From Charina bottae (taxonomy: Eukaryota > Chordata > Lepidosauria > Squamata > Charinaidae), in NCBI GenBank assembly GCA_023362775.1, contig JALMGJ010000001.1, positions 64,862,001-64,926,000 on the forward strand: a DNA stretch of 64,000 nucleotides, given 5' to 3'. The translations under genes were made by a program, and so were the position numbers. A model generated the notes under the pieces. It was not told where the DNA came from. It searched no databases and saw only the letters and a list, made by a program, of their open reading frames with translations. Shown here in pieces: positions 57,068 through 64,000 of the stretch (position 1 is its first letter; each line of letters starts with the position of its first letter).

Positions 57068-58956
57068 AGATCTAATTCTAGGTACAGCCAAGGCAGCAGA
57101 ATAAATTGGTGTGCAATGTAGCTAACTTTCATGTAGGTTAAAAGTCAAATGTTCCAAAACAAGGAGTTGCATGGGAAAAGCAAAGCTTTGAGTAACTGGA
57201 TCTCTCTCTCTGCCTCGGATGTCCCAATGCAGCTGCCAAAGACCTATTAAGCAGTTCCCTAAAATATTAATACAAGGTGTCCCTCTAGTGACAGCAAAGT
57301 TATTGCACAGCTGAAGCTATCTCACATACACTATATGATGAAGACCTTCAAATTTATCACTTATCCACAACTTTTAGAGTTATTGCTGCTCAAGAGCAAG
57401 CTGTCTCTATTCTGATTCATAAATACAACTGTCCCTTATCTCCAATCTTCTTCTTTTTAGGAATGTTGCAATGCAAATAGTCACTCAGCAACCAGAGGTA
57501 TTGCCAAAGAATTGGAAATAGATTGAAGGCATAATAGCTGACCTTCTAAGAATTACGTATGAGTGGTTATTTGTGATCACAGTGATTCAAAAGCACTTTT
57601 ACCCCACCTTTACCCATGAGCGCAGAAGCCAAGTTACATGGGGACTTGTCCTAATTTTATCCCCAGAACAGCCCTGTGAGCTACACTGAGCTAGGAGACA
57701 GTGTTTCACTCAATGGTGTAAGTCCAATATTCAAACCACTATACTACTATACTATACTACTACTGGTCATGACCATTAAGAAATCTTCAGTACCACAGAC
57801 AGCAGAAATTAAGAAAACTAGGCTTATTAAACCCAGAGAAAAAAGAATATGTCATTACTACCTGATATAGGATGCTATTCTGCTACTCTCACTAGACTTC
57901 AAATCTTCTGTATTTCATGAGCCAATTCTGCCCTATGAAACAGCTGAAGGACTCTTTCCATTTCAGGACTTTAACTTAATATTGGAACAAAGAGATGCAA
58001 TAAGCTTTTCCGTTGAAGAGAGAAGGAGAAATACTGTGCTGCCAAAAAGAAAGAAGTCTGCAAGAAAGGGTGAATCAGCTGCTGATGGAATACCTTGATC
58101 TGGATATCTCCATTTGTCAGTATGCTGCTAATAATGCCAAGATGTGAATTGCGCCCCACAAAGCACCATCTCTGGTTTCTCACGAGATAAGCAATAAATA
58201 GGACTGTAATGCCTTCACTCAATAAAGTATCAACAAATATAAGAGTTTCCTGAGATTCTATTGCCCTGATAAAACAATAAGATGCAGCATGAAATAACTA
58301 AAAAGGCCACACATATAGCATAGAAAGTGGAGTATAATGGAGAATAAAAGAACATTATACTGCAATTGTTAACAAAGAGATACAGAGGAACAAATCCCAG
58401 ATAGGTAGACAGACACACAGACATGCTCAGACACAAAAGTATACTACAATCATTGTGGAACGTGATATTTCCTTTTGACATTTTCTTTCTCCTTATGTCC
58501 AAATCTAACCATCCCCAACAGATGATGGTGCAAGTATGACGAGCTGCTTTTTAAAGCCCACAGAAAACATACACGTCTCTGCTTATGGAATAATTGGGAA
58601 ACCAACTGCCTGGCTTGACAGCATAGTAATGAGCTTTATGCCAATTGAATCCTAATTGTTTGGAAATTTAAGCTGCCTTCCAGCCAGCCAAATAAGAGAC
58701 CGAGGTGTATGAAATAAAATGAAAGGCACAAAAAGCACTACACAGGGAAGCAATTGGAAATAATTTATTTGGAACTGGTACTGTTTTTAGATGGCACCAA
58801 TTGAACTACCAGCATAAGAGGAGCTAGGTGACTTCCAAATAAATAATGCTATTAACTGTTCTACCATGAGACACAGGTACTTTTTATCCTGCCAAAGGCT
58901 ATGATCGTACACCTTTAATTTTGCCACCAAAGTTTGCCAACATAATGAATGTCATA
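57068..58956. other. Unannotated intronic sequence
   Basis: No HHAT exon was found on the minus strand. The hydrophobic frame at 58230-58502 shows no MBOAT resemblance. Confidence 0.4.
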
Positions 58957-59026
58957 AAAATAAAATAATAAAATAAAATAAATAAAAAATAAAATAATAA
59001 AATAAAATAAAATAATAAAAATTAAA
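58957..59026. repeat. (AAATA)n A-rich low-complexity tract
   Basis: Mixed AAATA and AATAAA units, possibly the tail of a lost retroelement. Confidence 0.85.
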
Positions 59027-59651
59027 CATACTTCCACATAATATGAAGCTTTTGTTTGCAAAACATCATGGTATTCATTTTAAGAAAAACACAGACATGT
59101 TGAAAAGCAAAGAAACAAGACAGTCAATATGTGAACATGGTAATGGCATTCAGGGATCATATAGGAAGATTTAAGATCTAGAACAGAAACCATTCCTTAT
59201 GTTTTCAATGATTCTTTGCTCTGGTTTCGTATGTCTTCTTTTTAAATGTAAAAGACAGAATGTTCAAGAAGCTGAAACATAACCAGACTAAAAAATTCTT
59301 TCAAGATCTCCTACGTACAAAGGGTTATTCTACCCCCTACTTATTTCTCTAAGGAAGTAGCTGGTTAGATCTTTCTTACCCTTTAAAAGTTGATTCATGC
59401 TGACAGAGTTGTTTCAATGAAGTCAATAAAACATTTCCCCCTCCCTTTGATCAATAAAACATTTTCCCCTCTAGTTGGGAAAAAGAGATAGGTTACTTTA
59501 GCTATATGCCTTTTAGGATTGTCATTAAGCGCAAAAAGGCCTTTAGATACAACAGCATCTAAGTGAATACAAAATATAATACTTGATGATAATTGCAAAT
59601 ATTTAACAATATGATCCCATGCATATTTATTTGAAAGTAAATTAAATCAAT

Positions 59652-60453
59652 CAATCAATCAAAGTTTATTGATTAGCCCTTAGGCCATATCAGAATACAA
59701 GATTAAACAATAAATGTTAATAAAACTCTATATAAAATTAATATAAAAGACAAATTGAATAAGAAGTAAATAAAAATATGGTAGATAGTATACATATAAG
59801 TGAAAATACACATCGTATTTCCGTGTCACCCCTATAGTTTACCCCGATCAACCCCACATATGTAGATCTCAAGCATATTGATTTGCTTAAATACAGTGCT
59901 GTATTATATGTTATTTTTGGGTCTTGGCCACACATAAAATATGTTGTTCTAATATGTGATTCCCAGTGGGTCATTCGTTTAATGTATGGGCCAAGGTGCA
60001 GATTTCTCACCTTCTTATACAAATTACAATTGAATAATATATGTGCTATATCCTCAATTTCAGGCTCTCCACATATACACATGCGTTCATTATAAGGGAT
60101 GCTGTTAAATCTCCCAAATCTGACCATTGTATCAAGCTGATCAAATCTAGCTTGGGTGAATACCTCCCTGAGATGTTTTGGCATTTGTATTTTTAAATAG
60201 TTGGCAATTTGAAAAGTGCATTTATATTGGCTCAGCCATTTCAGATTGCCAACCTTGCTAAGGGTGGCTATATCTTTTTGCACTTCTATATCCAAGATTC
60301 TTTGTATAACACTCTTTTTGACTTGATCTCTGGAAGCGCAAGAGACAGGGAGACCACAACTCCTTATATAATTTGTCAGTTGTGTAATCCAAGAGGTCTG
60401 TAGTTGGGATTTTATCTGTTCTAATAAATACAATCTTGGAAGTCTATCGGGCA
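59652..60453 (-). mobile_element. Non-LTR retrotransposon C-terminal end with 13-bp target duplication
   Basis: On the minus strand a nearly undamaged C-terminal frame (60453-59738) reads FGRFNSIPYNERMCICGEPE and IEDIAHILFNCNLYKKVR, a C-x-C...H-x4-C motif typical of LINE C-termini. The terminus is GGGCTAATCAATAAACTTTG with a (TTGA)n tail. It is flanked by AAATTAAATCAAT (59639-59651 and 60454-60466). It is 5' truncated and recent. The clade is not assigned. Confidence 0.88.
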
Positions 60454-60664
60454 AAATTAAATCAATTTAATGGGATGTAGTCTCATTCAATCAGTTCAAT
60501 GGGATATAGTCCCAAGAATGTATAGGTAAAAAAGTAAAGTTACCATCAAATTGAACTTATATTCTGCTAACTTCATAGTCATGACCATGACATCCTCCTG
60601 GCAAGAATCCAGAAATGTACTGTACCATTACCTTCTTCAGGATTTGTTTTTCCTTCCTCTACCC

Positions 60665-60897
60665 CAGCGGTCCCCAACCTTTTCGGCACCAGGGACCGGT
60701 CATGGAAGAAAACTTTTCCACGGACCAGGGGGGGGGGGTGTTGTTTTCAGGCAGGAGCCAATCACGCGCACCGGGGGGGGTGTTTGCAGACGGTAGCCAA
60801 TCGTGCGCACCAGGGGTGGGGTAATCGCATGCACCAGGGGGCAGGGTTTTCAGGCGGGAGCCCCGCAGCCCACTTCCTAACAGGTTGGGGACCCCTG
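60665..60897 (+). mobile_element. hAT (Charlie-like) MITE with CCAAT minisatellite
   Basis: Ends CAGCGGTCCCCAACCTTTTC and AGGTTGGGGACCCCTG are flanked by identical CTCTACCC (60657-60664 and 60898-60905). The sub-terminal GGCACCAGGGACCGG is typical of Charlie MITEs. The interior repeats GGCAGGAGCCAATCACGCG-like units, related to those at 21713. Confidence 0.95.
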
Positions 60898-60905
60898 CTC
60901 TACCC

Positions 60906-61528
60906 TACTGTCCTGGGATTTCTTAGTAGTCTTCTGTTCAAAACCAACTAGTCTAGATCCCACTAAGCTTTTGAACCCACCTGCCACCACTTGCTGATGT
61001 AGTGTGTATGGGACTGCGGCTGAATTGTTTCAAAACATATAAGTACCACTTGGAACAGAAATCTGAATTAAAAGTTGAAACCACACTCAAAAAACAGGGG
61101 AAGCAATCTGCCCTTAAGGCAAATGAAGCTATAAGACTATAGTTCAAGGGAATACCTTCCCTATTCAATATCATCTGCAACTACAATTTACTAATATATG
61201 CCATCAATTCAACAAAAGGTTAAAATGTGAAAGCTATGCAGCAAGGCTCTTGATCTTTCTTATAATTCAAAATTCAAAGCAGAAGAATACAGAAGTACTA
61301 TGCTCTACTTCAGAGATAGTAAAAAAAACAAAGCTCAGATAGAAAACAGTTCCTACCTCCTTTTCTGCTTTGCTTTCTTGAATGTGCTCTAGCTTGCCAA
61401 AATCATAGCAATGGAAACACAGCAGAGGTTACTAGTCCCATCAAAATTAGTGAATCAAATGTATTTCAAATTATTCACCATATGAATAAAGTACTGAACT
61501 GCATCCATCACATAACAGCTGCTGGAGA
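60906..61528. other. Unannotated intronic sequence
   Basis: Nothing recognisable was found. Confidence 0.4.
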
Positions 61529-61748
61529 TACAGTTGTAATCGAAATGATTCAACCCCCATTGCAAATCAGGTTTATTGTCAAAATTTACAGACTTTCAGC
61601 TGTTTGCAATGAACAAATCAAACAAAAGCAATTGAAATAGCTCAACACAATGAATGCTTCAAGCGGTGTCCCCAAATTCAACTGAAAATGCAACCTATAA
61701 TGACTTCTCCAGTCTCAAAATTATTCAACCCCTTCATGGCAAGCATCT

Positions 61749-62866
<1,118 letters not shown>

Positions 62867-63258
62867 ATTTCTAACTTGCAGTCAAATGTTACACTCAACA
62901 AACTCCTAGGCAGTTCAGGTATTTCATGTGTTCCAGCTCAAGCACACCTGGTGCAACTAATGAAGCCCTTGATTAGTTGCATCAAGTGTGCTTGAGACAA
63001 CACCTGTTTTGCATACTGTACTGTATGTGTGCTGTTGTCACGGATTCTATTCAGGGGGTTGAATAATTTTGAGATTGGAGAAGTCATTATAAGTTGCATT
63101 TTCAGTTGAATTTGGGGACACCACTTGAAGCATTTGTTGTGTTAAGCTATTTCAATTGCTTTTGTTTGATTTGTTCATTGCAAACAGCTGAAAGTCTGTA
63201 AATTTTGACAATAAACCTGATTTGCAATGGGGGCTGAATAATTTCGATTACAACTGTA

Positions 63259-63526
63259 CTGCAAATTACTGGTTTCAGACAATATCATCCAAACAGGTTT
63301 TTTTAAACAGGCTACATTTAAATTGTTAAGTAACAGCTGAATTAATTCTCTGCCCCACAATCACAAGCCATGGATACACACAAGTAGGCCAATATCTGCA
63401 TCTTCCTTAATCTTGACATTGACCCTCCACTATTTTTAAAAGTTAAAATGTCATATCTACATACATGATGAGCTTGTGTTGATACAGGAACATTAATTTT
63501 TACAATATACTTAGTAGCTAACTCAC
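63259..63526. other. Unannotated intronic sequence
   Basis: Nothing recognisable was found. Confidence 0.4.
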
Positions 63527-63570
63527 TTAGCTTCTCTAAAATTCTGATTTAGCTTCTCTAGAATTCTGAT
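63527..63570. repeat. 22-bp tandem duplication
   Basis: TTAGCTTCTCTAAAATTCTG plus AT is followed by the same 22 bases with one A-to-G change. Confidence 0.95.
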
Positions 63571-64000
63571 TTCAATTTGATTATCTGAAGGCTCATAAAG
63601 AGAAATTGGAAAGGGAAGGAAATTTACTATATCCTTTTTTGTTTTCTAGACACAGATTTCATTTATATTTAAACACTACATTCTTGCAAGAAATATGCAA
63701 ATCTCAGCTGAGAGTAGCTTTAATACAGTCTATGTTTAAATATTTATGGGCAGAAAGGACCAAGGTCTTCCATCCAAATTCTTATAGCCAAGATGATCTT
63801 ATATTCTATCTTATTATACTATTACTGACATACTCAAACTATGACAATTTATAAAAGTACAAAAGGAATATCTAATTAAAATATAAAATAAAATAAATAA
63901 ATGTAATAAATAAAATAAATAATTGTATATATGGCAATTCAAATATTTGTAAATATATCATAAATTATTAGGTCTACACATTGCACTAAACCATAATAAA
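63571..64000. other. Unannotated sequence with A-rich tract
   Basis: An (AAATA)n tract at 63873-63922 could be a retroelement tail. A short open frame at 63606-63854 has no clear family. Confidence 0.4.

Noticed and set aside
58230..58502. Hydrophobic minus-strand frame as a possible membrane exon of HHAT
   Set aside because: No MBOAT motif and no splice signals. The composition is typical of AT-rich intron.

Overview
The window looks like vertebrate, most likely squamate reptile (lizard or gecko), nuclear DNA: AT-rich, intron-like and packed with transposable elements. The squamate reading rests on abundant CR1/L2-type LINE ends with (AAAT)n tails, BovB/RTE LINEs, a 5S-rRNA-derived SINE, tRNA-derived SINEs, and hAT, Tc1 and Tigger-like DNA transposons. 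The species cannot be named from the sequence alone.

The only host gene I can support is HHAT (Hedgehog acyltransferase, MBOAT family) on the minus strand. Two coding exons are visible. The exon at 16398-16599 carries the catalytic-His motif YWHGS, and the exon at 6724-6868 follows it. They are joined by a 9.5 kb intron. The final exon would lie left of base 6724, but I cannot find it. Upstream exons would lie right of 16599 and are also not seen, so most of 16600-64000 is probably one very long HHAT intron.

Layout: 1-1158 is an internally deleted Ty1/copia element with a primer-binding site for half-tRNA initiator Met. 1885-2201 is the first of four GC-rich hAT MITEs (others at 24525, 26040 and 54344), all with 8-bp target duplications. 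3.6-5.5 kb holds two possible solo LTRs. 6.7-16.6 kb is the HHAT exon pair and its intron, which contains a 5S-type SINE, a nearly complete hAT transposon (12072-14434) and CR1 ends. 18-28 kb is nested LINE/SINE debris around a 1.8 kb CpG-rich composite hAT element (21633-23414). 29.2-35.4 kb is a full-length LINE with 21-bp target duplications that was itself hit by a 2.5 kb CR1 and by a 36-bp CR1 micro-insertion. 37-49 kb is mostly unannotated intron with scattered SINE/CR1 pieces and two Penelope-type hammerhead-like motifs. 50-51.4 kb is a BovB-CR1 chimera. 59.6-63.3 kb holds a LINE 3' end, a second hAT MITE family and a Tc1 element with about 200-bp inverted repeats.

The elements do not form a pathway. 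Their value is as a record of insertion mechanisms: many insertions can be delimited exactly by target duplications. The points most worth checking are the in-frame LINE-A/CR1 endonuclease fusion, the roughly 80-bp hammerhead-like insertion at 47.2 kb, the copia half-tRNA priming site, the Sp1/CCAAT minisatellite shared by two hAT families, and the ultra-short CR1 insertions.
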